A stretch of 64,000 nucleotides of DNA, taken from NCBI GenBank assembly GCA_015179045.1, contig WHUZ01000074.1, forward strand, positions 1-64,000, read 5' to 3'. How positions within the stretch are numbered: the stretch's first letter is position 1; the number at the start of each line of letters is the position of its first letter. The position numbers were made by a program, and so were the translations under genes. This document shows positions 10,475 through 19,510 of this stretch, in pieces. The notes below the pieces were generated by a model. That model had not been told where the DNA came from and made no database searches. It saw only the letters and a program-made list of their open reading frames with translations. The DNA comes from Kalaharituber pfeilii. Its lineage: Eukaryota > Ascomycota > Pezizomycetes > Pezizales > Pezizaceae.

Positions 10475-10990
10475 ATAACCCCGCTTGTAGCACGTGGCCA
10501 TGGCAGGGTCCCTGGGCAAGCCCTCGAAGCCCGGAGACAGGCTTAACAAACAAAGAAATTTCTATCTACTTCTACCACCCGATTCCAGAAACCTCCGGAC
10601 GGACCTTCCGGTTTCTGCCTCAGGGAGGCTCCACTATATATCTCCCCCTCTCCCCCCTCCCCTCTTCTCCACACTTTCGCACCCCGGCAAGCAAACTTCC
10701 CCGACGGCAAACCGCACGGCGCCCTAGAACCTGATCCCGGAGAAGAACCTTTCCAACTCATCCCACTCCTCCCCATTCTCTGCTGTCCTTTTCCAGTTCT
10801 TCCCCATATCCCCCCATTCTCTAAAGCCTTCTGGGCGAAACCTCTGCTGACTGCACTGGAAGGCTAGGTGCACCCCCGTCTGGGCCTCCCCGCAGCTGCA
10901 CTTGTCCGATTCCGCCACTCCCATCCTCTTCAACCACACCCCGCACCTTCCTCTCTCCAGGCGCATGGCAGTGTTCCGCCAGCTCTAGAT
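10437..10990 (-). mobile_element. Family B LINE ORF2 C-terminal end
   Basis: Poly(T) is followed by the family B tail (minus sense GCCTGTCTCCGGGC ... CCCTGCCATGGCC ... AAGCGGGGTTATGTGATT). Then on the minus strand comes an 80-codon open segment (10,724-10,966) starting MRLERGRCGVWLKRM and containing CSCGEAQTGVHLAFQC, the zinc-knuckle-like motif of ORF2, ending ELERFFSGIRF. The 5' end is truncated and the upstream limit is not resolved. Confidence 0.75.
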
Positions 10991-11079
10991 ACCGGTATCC
11001 ATGCGGAACAGTGGATGCTGTTGAGCCGTCATCACATTGGTCATTGGTCCCTTCGACCGGAGAGCTGCGGATGCAGAAC

Positions 11080-11626
11080 TTTTTTTTTTTTTTTTTTTAT
11101 TCTCACATGACCCCGCTTGCAGCTGTTCGCCATTGCAGGGTCCCTGGACCGAAGTCCTTATGGCCTGGAGACAGGCACCTAAAAACAAACAACTCACTAT
11201 ATACACCGACATTTAAAAGGGAATAGAGGAAATTACCCATGAGACAACCCGCTCCAAAAATGAAAGATTACGTTATCAAGTCCATTTCCTCCACATCCCT
11301 CCCCTTCCCCTTTCTGTGTTCGCCATAGCCCCCAGGGCGGCACGCGAGTAATGATATATAAAAAAAAAAAAAAATTCCCCTTTCTGTCCACCCCCAGTCA
11401 TACAGGCATGAATCGTACCACTTGCCTGACAACCTTACCTTCGCTGGTGTTTGGCTATCCGATTCCCCCTCCCCCTCCAGGTAGATGACAACCGAGCTAG
11501 CCTTCTTTCCCTCCCTCCTCTCTTTCTTCACTCGCCATCTTGCCGCAACAATCTTTCCCATCCAGGGGTTCACAGTCTCCATCCAATCTCTTACTTTCCC
11601 GAGTTTCTTTGTCACCGCAATTCCGT
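11080..11626 (-). mobile_element. Family B half-LINE (ORF1 joined to family B tail)
   Basis: An 11-bp duplication GGATGCAGAAC flanks it (11,069-11,079 and 11,627-11,637). In minus sense the content is ORF1 C-terminal residues (TKKLGKVRDWMETVNPWMGKI ... REGKKASSVVIYLEGE ... KVRLSGKWY), a 3' UTR and the family B tail with poly(A). No ORF2 is present. A 57-bp family A micro-insertion lies inside. Confidence 0.88.
11318..11374 (+). mobile_element. Hairpin-only micro-insertion, family A, inside the family B half-LINE
   Basis: A 13-bp duplication TTCCCCTTTCTGT flanks a 57-bp insert (11,305-11,317 and 11,375-11,387). It begins GTTCGCCATAGCCCCCAGGGC and ends GCGAGTAATGATATATA plus poly(A). Confidence 0.92.
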
Positions 11627-11637
11627 GGATGCAGAAC

Positions 11638-12300
11638 AGAATGAGACTTATTGGCGAATTTGACTATCTACAACACTCAGGACTCGCAAGACTTTACACG
11701 ATGATGGCATCATCGGTTTGGATACCTTTCACTATCTGCTTGCTTATAGCAGTATTGGACTAAAAATTGAGTTGAGTTTTGGCTCGGCTATCATGAACTC
11801 TATCATGTGCAAGCCTTTACAGCTTCAACCAGAAATGATGTCAATAATTTGTATGCTACGTTGTCATCAGGTTAACTATTAGGGTTGAGCAATTGGTGGA
11901 CCCAGACAGGTATATAAAGACAGGAAGAATGCCAGACTTGAAGAATCCAGGCAGATCAGGCAGATCATCCACACAGACCTCACAGATATCAGCATCCGCA
12001 TCTTCAGACCGCGCACTCTCGCACGCAGCAGACTCGCATTTGACCTCTTCTTCAGATTCTTCTCATTTGACCTCGCACCTTTCTACAAGACCTTTCCTAT
12101 TTGACCGGACAATTCGCAAGACCAAACTGCACTTATCTTTTTCAGCAACAAGGACGCTTAGAACAACTCGCCGCTTTGGCAGCTTTGGCAATAGACCTCG
12201 CAGCAAGATAACTTGCAGAAAACGATATTAGGACTTGGCAGGGACTCATATACTCGGGTCAGGTTTGGAACAACTAACTACGGAATGTACATACACACCT
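11638..12300 (+). other. Interval with a TATA-like site and a weak open frame
   Basis: GGTATATAAAGAC lies at about 11,908. An open frame (11,893-12,231, Ser/Thr/Arg-rich, 112 codons) overlaps it but shows no recognisable domain, and its start lies upstream of the TATA-like site. Possibly the promoter and leader of a lost gene or of a mobile element. I do not call a gene. Confidence 0.3.
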
Positions 12301-12503
12301 TGAGCACCCAGTGCCCTCCGTCTCCGGCTACCCCAGATCGAGGCAGGCAAACCAGTGCTCGACCGAGTCGCCCTCCACGCCTTCTTGCTTCCACCCTTTC
12401 TCCTCTAGGTCCTCCCAGGATTGCCAGGGGACATGCGCCCCATCTTTGCCCTTCCTCTGGGGCCGCTCCAGTTCAGTGCATCTGAACACCACATGCTCAG
12501 CAC
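12301..12503 (-). mobile_element. Family B LINE ORF2 end, interrupted
   Basis: The minus-strand sequence (AEHVVFRCTELERPQRKGKD ... WEDLEEKGW) matches the ORF2 C-terminus of family B (HLAFRC ... RPEGF). The tail of another family B element at 12,504 cuts it off. Confidence 0.6.
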
Positions 12504-13252
12504 TCTTTTTTTTTTTTTTTTTTTTATATTTCACGTAACCCCGCTTGCAGCTGTTCGCCATGGCAGGGTCCCTGGACCGAAGTCCTTCTGGCCCGGAGAC
12601 AGGCACCTGTGCAACTACATACAAAATCGTCCCCTGTAAAAACACACAACGATACTATGACTTCGGTGATGTGGAGGAAACACAAAGCGAAAGCCCAATC
12701 CCCCAAGAGAACAATTAAGCACGAATACTCAAATATCCCCCCAGAGAATCAAGCAGTCATATCCATCTCCTCCACATCCCTCCCCTTCCCCTTTCTGTCC
12801 ACCTTTGTTATTCTGTCCCAGTCATACAAGCACGAGTGGTACCATTTGCCTGATAACCGTACCTTCGCTGGTGTTTGACTATCTGATTCTACCTCCCCCT
12901 CCAGGTAGATAACAATCGAGCTAGTCTTCTTTCCCTCCCTCCTTTCTTTTCCCACCAACAATCTTGCCGCAACAATCTTCCCCATCCATGGGTTCGCCTT
13001 TTCCATCCACTCTCTTACTTTCCCAAGTTTCTTCGTCACCGCTATGCCATGCACCACAACTGCCCGGCCAAATTGCGGGAGCCTTTCTTTCTGTAGTGAG
13101 CGGCACGAGCCGAGCCAGCTCGAGCTCAAACGAGCCAAGATCATGCTTGTGTTTTTCTTGACAGCTCGCTAAAATGCTTAGCCAGTGCAAGGTTTCATAA
13201 ACTGTAAATACCTAAAATAGTAACAATTAGAGACTTGGAGCTCATTCTGACC

Positions 13253-13894
13253 AGGGGGGTGAGAAGGGCGCTGGAGAGTGTACCGGAGGAGGTACCGGTC
13301 CTGGTTTGCTTAGATTCTGAAGCTGCTGTCATGGCGATTCAGAAGGCAGGCAAGGAGGGAAAGGGAAAGACCGAGGATGTGAGAAGGGTGGTGAACGCGG
13401 TAGCGAGGAGGAAGAAGAAGGGAGGAGATGCGAAATTGATGTGGGTCAAGGCTCACATCGGAATCGCAGGAAATGAGAAGGCGGATGAGTGGGCGAAGAA
13501 GGGGACGGTGATGCAGGGGAAGGAGGTGGCCACCGGAAGTGGGGTGCGCCAGAGGGTGAAGGCGTGGAGGAAGGAGAAGAGAGAAGTGGAGGGCTTTGGA
13601 GGAGGAAAGGTCATGGAGTGGAATAGGATAGCAGTATCCAATTTCACTGCCTTGCGCCTGGAGAGAGGGAGGTGTGCAGTGTGGTTGAAGAGGATAGGGG
13701 CGGCTGAGTCGGATAAGTGCAGGTGCGGGGAGGTGCAAACCGGGGAGCACCTCGCTTTCCGATGCAGAAACCAGAAGAACCGTCCAGAAGGCTTTGAGAG
13801 GTGGGCCGACATGGAAAAGAATTGGAAGAGAAAGGCGGAGAATGGGGAGGAGTATGACGTTTTGGAGAATTTCTTCGCTGGGGTCAAGTTCTAG
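13253..13894 (+). pseudogene. Family B ORF2 C-terminus (RNase H, zinc-knuckle-like), 5'-truncated
   Basis: About 213 open codons up to the stop at 13,892-13,894. They contain CLDSEAAVMAIQK (central RNase H Asp), WVKAHIGIAGNEKADEWAK (late His/Asp motif) and CRCGEVQTGEHLAFRC (zinc-knuckle-like), ending NFFAGVKF. The apparent Met and first residues upstream of 13,253 belong to the hAT flank, so they are not LINE sequence. The first RNase H Asp, reverse transcriptase and endonuclease are missing. Confidence 0.82.
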
Positions 13895-14053
13895 AAGGTA
13901 GGAGAATGCGGGGTCAGGTTCTAGAAGCTAGGAGAGCGGGGGCGACGGCGCGTGGGGGCCATGTACGTAGAGAGTTAGTTTAGCCTGTCTCCGGGCTATG
14001 AGGGCTTGCCCAGGGACCCTGCCATGGCCAAGTGCTACAAGCGGGGTTATGTG

Positions 14054-14084
<31 letters not shown>
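13253..14084 (+). mobile_element. Family B LINE ORF2 end inside the hAT element
   Basis: A 14-bp duplication AGCTCATTCTGACC flanks it (13,239-13,252 and 14,085-14,098). The content is 642 nt of ORF2 C-terminus, a short duplicated GGTTCTAGAAG segment, the family B tail and about 30 A. Confidence 0.93.
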
Positions 14085-14088
<4 letters not shown>

Positions 14089-14890
14089 CATTCTGACCTA
14101 CCAACAACTTCGAAATGCACAATTTAGCTGATAGTAGTAAGAAAGATGAAAATTTAGCTTAGTTTAGTTTAGTTTGTCAATATTATGTATATAATCAATC
14201 CAGGCTCGAGCTAGCTCGTGCCGCTCACTATCTTTCTGGGATGTTCTTGCTTTCGGAGATGATGTTGGAGGCTTCTTGTTCTGCTTGGGGGGGTTGGTAC
14301 TGGACCCCCTTGCTGCGTTTTTGGATTGAGAAGCGGTGGACCTTGTTCGGTTTTTCGGTGGTGCTGCTGGAGGTGGGTTGGTTTTTTGTGCTGGGGGTGT
14401 ATTTGGTGGAATGCTTTGAGAGACGATTGCTGCATATGACAGCGGAGGTATTGTCTCTGGCTCGGTCTGTGTTTCCCCTTCCCTTTGCCTATAACTTCGC
14501 TGTGTGGCAGCATAGTTCTTGCAACGTTCCCCTTTCACTGCTGCTGCGAGTAAATCTATGCGCTGGTGTGCGTGTCCGAGATAGCCTAGGAACAAGTCTG
14601 TTGGCTCGAAGTTTGATCTTTTCATAAGGTCTTCTATACATTTCTGGATATGAATAATGATATCTCCCACTGCCTCAAGCATACAAGTCATATTAACTCC
14701 ACCAAGTCTTTCAATGATTGACTGGAGCAGTGGGGCCTCGAGACGAGTACTTCTGGCAAGTGTTGTTTTGGCACCCGAAGATGTGTTTTTCGGTGCCGGG
14801 CTGCCCAATGCCGCGAATCGATTGGTTCGATCCATGGTGGAAGTGCCAACAAGTCAGGGGTAGTAGTGTGCTTGTCAACGGAGTAGGGAG

Positions 14891-14970
14891 CTGAAATCTC
14901 CTCAAAACTTAACCACCACCGAGCTGGTCCTCTTCCCCTCTTCAACCAGTTTTGCCTTTGACCTCAACCA
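14891..14970 (-). mobile_element. Family A ORF1 scrap
   Basis: Minus-strand codons read WLRSKAKLVEEGKRTSSVVV, matching the family A ORF1 domain. Confidence 0.6.
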
Positions 14971-15480
14971 GTGAAAATCACTGTAGGTGCAAATAACCTT
15001 AAGTGGGCTCAAATTGAAGTCATAGTATGGGAAAATATAGTGGATTATCCTCTGCATATTTCCTATTCATATTTGTATCGTATAAGTAATGGCCTATATT
15101 GGATATGTTCTGGGCCAGCCATCTTAGCGGGCCACTCATTTCTGCCACACAAGAGTGGATGGCGCGGGCCAGTGGTTCGGATTCCGAGATGAGTGGTCCG
15201 GCCCATCCATATTTGCGCTGACTGCCCCGGGCTACTCGTCCGAATTCCGAATATATACCCTACGTACTTGAGTGAGAATTTTGCATTTATCGTCGCCCTA
15301 TAGACGTAGCCACTCGCCCTGCCATGGCGAACAGCTGCATGCGGGGACACGTGACAAAAAAAAAAAAAAAAAAAAAAAAAAGAGGTAGCCACTCCTGTTG
15401 TCGGTCTTGGCGAATATACTGTACTGTCAACATGACAACACTACTCAAGTTGGCAAATTATTCTCAAGAAAGTGTTGAAC
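14971..15480. repeat. Family D repeat fragment with a family B micro-insertion
   Basis: This shares long stretches with 25,621-26,130, including the GGGCCAGCCATCTTAGCGGGCCACTCAT block and ACTGTACTGTCAACATGACAACACTACTCAAG. The block contains a local inverted repeat (CCACTCAT/ATGAGTGG). It is cut at 15,480 by a second hAT element. Confidence 0.65.
15315..15384 (+). mobile_element. Hairpin-only micro-insertion, family B
   Basis: A 9-bp duplication GTAGCCACT (15,306-15,314 and 15,385-15,393) flanks CGCCCTGCCATGGCGAACAG ... GCGGGGACACGTGAC plus poly(A). The undisturbed sequence is visible in the sister repeat at about 26,022. Confidence 0.9.
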
Positions 15481-15599
15481 TAGTGAGCGGCACGAGCTAG
15501 CTCGAGCCGAGCTGGAGGGTGAGCTCGAGCCAGCTCGTGGGTAAGTGAGCTCGGCTCGAGCCGAGCTCGCCAAATAGAAGGTGAGCTCGAGCTTGATTA

Positions 15600-15995
15600 C
15601 ATGATATTGATAACTAATCTAAACTATTCTACAGCTTCATCCTCCTCGCCGCTATCCGCTAAATTCAGTATTTCTTCTACATTTACTCCTGCGGCAAGTT
15701 CCTCCATTGCTAGTTTGATTAGTGAATTTGTTGAGATAAGAAAGCGGCAAAGGAGTTCACGATACTGTGTTTCAGAAAAGCCCTCTGGCTTAGCTCACTT
15801 TGTTGGAACCATCCTGTCAAATGGTATTCGTCTCTTCAATTCTGTGGCGTTACTAGTTGACGCGAAAGTGGAACTGATGCATGTGAATTCCGAAAATGGG
15901 ATGGATGTGGTTGTTGTATGGCTTTTGACTTGCCAAGTATTCGAACAATGCATACATACAATTTCGTGCTCATTTTTCGTCACAAAATCATACAT
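15600..15995 (-). pseudogene. hAT transposase N-terminal relic (BED finger)
   Basis: The minus strand reads YDFVTKNEHEIVCMHCSNTW, a BED-type finger with CxxC. After it comes a frame shift/stop and then FSETQYRELLCRFLISTNSL, resembling the segment after the BED finger in hAT transposases. An acidic end (NLADSGEEDEAVE) and a stop at about 15,640 follow. The catalytic DDE and dimerisation parts are absent, so the gene is internally deleted. Confidence 0.6.
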
Positions 15996-16049
15996 CTTTC
16001 ATACAGGTAACTATGATGATGAGAGTTCAAAACAGTATGCTGATCTTTA

Positions 16050-16545
16050 ACTTTTTTTTTTTTTTTTTTTTTATATCATTACTCGCGTGCCGCCCTACGG
16101 GCTATGGCGAGGGTTTATTAAGATGAAAAGAAAAAAACTGAACGTAGCCTTTAGATACATGTGGGGCCCGCGGATCTGAAACATGATGCGGGTAGAAAAT
16201 CCATACAGAACGAGAGCGTCATTCACTTCCGCCTTCTGTCTTGTTCGTATGGGCTGGTCCTCAGCCATTTCCCTCCTAGCCTAACCCTGTCTATTTCAGT
16301 GTGTTCCTCCAAGTACACTACAACTGAACTGGTCTTTTTTCCTTCTTCCGGCAGCAATGTCTTTGTCCGAGTCTCAACCACCTGATACCAACTGTCTTCC
16401 CTAGTTCCGCATTCCCTGCCTCCGACCATTTCCGAACTCTTCCCAGGTCTTTTCTCAGGGCGATTCCGTGTATTACAACGCCGTACTTCGATGTGGTGGC
16501 GCTGGGGTTAGTTTGGGGGGGGGGCGGAGGGTGTGCTTGTCTTCT
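16050..16545 (-). mobile_element. Family A half-LINE
   Basis: Poly(T), reverse tail with hairpin, 3' UTR with ACCCGCATCATG ... CACATGTA, then minus-strand ORF1 C-terminus (EEGKKTSSVVVYLEEHTE ... VRLGGKWLR ... DRRRK). Confidence 0.8.
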
Positions 16546-16635
16546 TGGTGGCTTCGGCTGGCAAGAAAGGCATCACGAATTGATGTAGAATTGGTTGTCA
16601 TATTGATAAATTGCTAATGTAATATAAGTATTTTT

Positions 16636-17160
16636 TCTTTTTTTTAATTTCATTACTCGCGTGCCGCCCTGTGGGCTATGGCGAGGTATATATTAAGAGA
16701 AAGGAAGAAACAGTAACTATGCCTAACTAAAAGTAGTGCCCGCGGTACTTATACATGTTGCGGGTGTCCATACAAAAGGGTCTCCCTTCACTTCCGCCCT
16801 CTGTCCGATTCGTATGTGCTGACCCTCAGCCATTTCCCGCCCAGTCTCACCTTCTCCACGCTGGTTTCTCCCTCAAGGTACACCACGATTGAACTTGTCT
16901 TCTTCCCCTCCTCCACCAACAGCGTCTTCTTTCTCAACCACCTTATTCCAACCGTTTTTCCCAGATCCGGATTCCCATCTTCCAGCCATCGTCGCACCTT
17001 CCCCAGGTCTTTTCTGAGGGCAATTCCGTAGACAACGACGCCTTGTTTCGAGGTGGTGGCGTCGGGACTCGATGTTGGAACGGGTTGCTTGGCAGTCTTT
17101 CCGGTGGGTTTTTGGGTCTTCTTCGGTGGGGTTGTCTTCTCGGGTGTCTTGGGGGCTAAT
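16636..17160 (-). mobile_element. Family A half-LINE, longest clean ORF1 domain
   Basis: The tail and hairpin are followed by a minus-strand frame (16,788 to about 17,150) with a Pro/Thr/Lys linker (PEKTTPPKKTQKPTGKT) and the ORF1 domain: GVVVYGIALRKDLGKVRRW, GKTVGIRWLRKKTLLVEEGK, TSSIVVYLEG, VEKVRLGGKWLR, DRGRK stop. The frame is uninterrupted over this domain. AGCTAATGTAATATAAG occurs on both sides (about 16,612 and 17,156), a likely target duplication. Confidence 0.85.
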
Positions 17161-17563
17161 GTAATATAAGGAACAAGAATCTTGAAGTGTAGTATGAGGA
17201 TTACGGGTCTCGAAGCATAGTATGAGTCTCGAAGTCTTGATAGGTAGTAGTAAAGAGAAAAGAATTTCAAGAGAATAGAGGGAATAGAGAGGCCTACATA
17301 TACATTCTTAAAATGTGCAACTTACCTTCTAGAGACCTTGAGAAATACTAAACATAAAAGACTTGAGATAGGTCTATGTAATTGAACCACTTTTGGTATT
17401 TATAGAAGCTGTTGGCAGGTTGGAATGAGCTCCGACTCCAAGTCTCTAATTTATTACCATATTAGGTATTTACAGTTTATGAAACCCTGCGCTGGCTGAG
17501 CATTTCAGCGAGCTGTCAAGAGAAACACTATCGTGATCTTGGCAGTCTTAAGCTCGAGCCAGA

Positions 17564-18134
17564 TTTTTTTATTTTTTTTTTTTTATTTCATTACTCGCAT
17601 GCCGCCTGACAGGCTATGGCGAGAGGTTAAATACATGATGAGCAAAAGGGAGAATATGAGAGAATAGTAAAAACAAAACGAAATGTAACCCGATGTTAAA
17701 GGAAAACTACTCCGCCGCCCAGTCCAAGACCTCCGCCAGCATGTCTCCTTTCCCGCCTGGCTCCGTTGGGTGCTTCAACCCCGTCTCCCCCCCGGGAGTC
17801 TTTTCTTCCACGCCTCGCATTCATTCATAATGTGAGCAAAGTTCTCGGGGGCTTTGCCGCACCACCTACACTCCGGTGATTCGTCCCTCCCTATCTGGTG
17901 CCTCCACTGCCGCAGGCCCTTGTTCCCAGCATGCCTGCGAGGGTGGCTACCCTCCTCCTATTCCCCAGATATTCCAAAGGCCGATACGACAGCTGTAGTC
18001 TCTTCCTCTCGTCGGCCCTCCATGCTTTGGCGTATTGCCGCATGCCCGCCTCGGTAACCACCTCGTCTTGGTATTGCAGTGCCGTGCCGATCTTGGCCGC
18101 CATGTCCGCCTCGGTGTTGCCTTTGACGCCTGGA
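17564..18134 (-). mobile_element. Family A LINE ORF2 end (segmental copy 1)
   Basis: Poly(T), a tail with the paired variant GCCTG-T-CAGGC in the inner hairpin, then minus-strand ORF2 C-terminus (CRWCG motif, LAGMLG, RKRLQLSYRPL) ending in RNase H residues near 18,130. Nearly identical to 27,247-28,560 with the nested LINE removed. Confidence 0.8.
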
Positions 18135-18181
18135 TAAGATGGCTAGCCCCGAACAGGTATATACTACTACCAAATCCTATA

Positions 18182-18234
18182 CTCGCCATAGCCCATAGGG
18201 CGGCATGCGAGTAATGATATAAAAAAAAATAAAA
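18182..18234 (+). mobile_element. Hairpin-only micro-insertion, family A (53 bp)
   Basis: TACCAAATCCTATA / TACCAAATCGTATA (18,168-18,181 and 18,235-18,248) flank CTCGCCATAGCCC...GCGAGTAATGATATA plus an A-rich tail. The insert starts exactly at the outer stem. The same event is present in the duplicated block at about 28,610. Confidence 0.9.
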
Positions 18235-18553
18235 TACCAAATCGTATACCAGACACACTCTGAGTCGCCATGAGTCAATGATGCTACTCAGGAACTTATT
18301 GATCTCGATGTATACTTTGTTGCCAATTCTGAGAAAGTCTAGCAAGTTTGATGGTGCTCAGGTTAATATGCAGAGAATGGTACTGTCATATTTAATGGCA
18401 CATTTTCGCGGGTATTTTCTGAATTGCTGACAGCACTTGCTAATAGATGTACGTAGATGCCACTTGAGTGGGGCGGTGTGCAGAGTGCAGCGAGATCGAC
18501 ATATTAAGTAAGCATATATACGTTCGGGGCCATCCATCTTATCCGGGCCAGTC

Positions 18554-18625
18554 TTTTTTTTTTCTCTTTTTTTTTTTTTTGCTAATTTCACGTAGCCCCG
18601 CTTGCAGCTGTTCGCCATGGCAGGG
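18554..18625 (-). mobile_element. Hairpin-only micro-insertion, family B (72 bp)
   Basis: ATCCGGGCCAGTC / ATCCGAGCCAGTC flank it (18,541-18,553 and 18,626-18,638). In minus sense the insert starts CCCTGCCATGG, includes AAGCGGGGCTACGTGA and ends in an A-rich tail. Confidence 0.88.
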
Positions 18626-18707
18626 ATCCGAGCCAGTCGGTAACCGGGCTGCTTACCTCTGGGACCACTGATCAAGTTACAAGGATTAAAGACCAAAAAC
18701 GGGCCTA

Positions 18708-19118
18708 TTTTTTTTTTTTTTTTTTTTTTTTCATTACTCGCATGCCGCCCTACGGGCTATGGCGAGGTTTTATTTAAAAGAAAAGTAACTAACTAAACTT
18801 AAATACATGGGGCCCGCGGGTCTGTATGTGTGTTGCGGGGAAAACGGCCAGCAGTCTGTCTTATCTCCTTCCTCTCTCCGCCTCGTACTGGCTCGCCTTG
18901 AGCCATCTCCCTCCAAGTCGCACCCTGTCAATGTCTTGAGGGTCCTCCAAGTAGACCACGACGGAGCTGGTCTTCTTGCCCTCTGTGTCTTTTTTCCGGA
19001 GCCATCGAATCCCAACTACCTTCTTCAGGTCCTTGTTGTCTTCTTTCAACCATCTTCGTACGTTGCCCGAATCCTTCCGAAGGGCTACTCCGTGTACGAC
19101 GATGCCGGGGGTGGGGCG
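18708..19118 (-). mobile_element. Family A half-LINE with 13-bp target duplication
   Basis: AAAAACGGGCCTA flanks the 411-bp insert (18,695-18,707 and 19,119-19,131). In minus sense: ORF1 domain (DNKDLKKVVGIRWLRKKD ... GKKTSSVVVYLEDPQD ... VRLGGRWLKA), 3' UTR, tail, poly(A). Confidence 0.9.
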
Positions 19119-19297
19119 AAAAACGGGCCTAGATGCAAAATTAATAGAGATGTTACCGCTTTACAGTACATGATTTCTTAACTGACATGAATAATACTAT
19201 GAACATCATCATTTTCTTCTTGATGCACTTCATTATCTGAGTCTTCTGTAGTGACTGTGACTTTCCACATCAGGATAACAAGAAGGTGAACGGGTAC

Positions 19298-19360
19298 TTT
19301 TTTTTTTTTTTTTTTTTTTATATATCATTAATCGCTTGCCGCCCTATGGGCTATGGCGAT
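19298..19360 (-). mobile_element. Hairpin-only micro-insertion, family A (63 bp)
   Basis: A 15-bp duplication AAGGTGAACGGGTAC flanks it (19,283-19,297 and 19,361-19,375). The insert in minus sense starts ATCGCCATAGCCC and ends AAGCGATTAATGATATATA plus poly(A). Both sides of the outer stem are changed relative to the CTCGC/GCGAG type. Confidence 0.93.
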
Positions 19361-19501
19361 AAGGTGAACGGGTACGTAGGCGCTTTCTCCAGCCACATCA
19401 CTGGGGTATACATCCTTGTGGACAGGAACAGTTTTCTGAGGGTAAATTGCCAGCTTGAATTAGTGTTTTCACGTTGAGACAAATTTTTTCATACTGCAGT
19501 A
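19361..19501 (+). repeat. Family D repeat piece (left of MULE)
   Basis: Matches 22,075-22,190 and 39,800-39,930 (GTGAACRGGTA ... GGTATACATCCTT ... GACAGGAACAGTTTT). It continues at 21,263 after the Mutator-like element. Confidence 0.7.
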
Positions 19502-19510
19502 CATAAAGTT

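Larger units (their letters stand above)
13094..14230. mobile_element. hAT-type non-autonomous transposon, 8-bp target duplication
   Basis: The ends are TAGTGAGCGGCACGAGC (13,094-13,110) and its reverse complement at 14,214-14,230. They fit the hAT terminal pattern YARNG and are followed inward by GAGCT/AGCTCG-rich subterminal repeats. A perfect 8-bp duplication TCTTTCTG flanks it (13,086-13,093 and 14,231-14,238). The interior has no transposase of its own and carries a family B LINE insertion. The pre-insertion sequence survives near 56,094-56,104 in the sister half-LINE. Confidence 0.88.
12749..14835 (-). pseudogene. Family B ORF1, split by transposon insertion
   Basis: The N-terminal part (14,835 to about 14,239) has a helical segment (residues 40-75, including LGGVNMTCMLEAVGDIIIHI). 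After it comes a Pro/Thr/Lys-rich linker ending KARTSQKDS. The C-terminal part resumes at about 13,085 with QKERLPQFGRAVVVHGIAV, then TKKLGKVREWMEKANPWMGKI, GKKTSSIVIYLEG and KVRLSGKWYHS. Removing the hAT element and one 8-bp duplication would rejoin the two parts. The C-terminal domain is homologous to family A ORF1 and is probably the RNA-binding module (inference). Confidence 0.75.
12504..14890 (-). mobile_element. Near full-length family B half-LINE, split by a hAT element
   Basis: In minus sense: ORF1 start (MDRTNRFAALGSPAP at 14,835), ORF1 body down to 14,239, interruption by the hAT element (13,094-14,230), ORF1 C-terminal domain (13,085-12,750), 3' UTR, family B tail, poly(A) ending at 12,504. 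ORF1 leads straight into the tail with no ORF2. The same architecture, without the hAT insertion, is present at 55,372-56,570. Confidence 0.8.
15481..17563. mobile_element. Second hAT element, right end lost, carrying two half-LINEs
   Basis: The left end TAGTGAGCGGCACGAGCTAGC starts at 15,481. The segment 17,412-17,560 is the reverse complement of the subterminal part of the first hAT copy (13,150-13,250), so it is the far end. The terminal repeat itself is missing where a LINE poly(T) begins at 17,564. A hAT transposase relic lies at 15,600-15,995. Two family A half-LINEs occupy 16,050-16,545 and 16,636-17,160. Confidence 0.7.
18135..18700. repeat. Family D segment with facing inverted ends and two micro-insertions
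   Basis: GGATAAGATGGCTAGCCCCGAAC at 18,132-18,155 faces GTTCGGGGCCATCCATCTTATCC at 18,531-18,545, and the inverted identity continues into GGGCCAGTCGGTAACCGGGC. This suggests a DNA element with long inverted ends. It contains a family A micro-insertion (18,182-18,234) and a family B one (18,554-18,625). Largely identical to 28,560-28,970 up to 18,545. Confidence 0.6.

Noticed and set aside
11893..12231. Ser/Thr/Arg-rich 112-codon frame near a TATA-like box
   Set aside because: Its start lies before the TATA-like site and no homology is recognised; kept as an unassigned interval.
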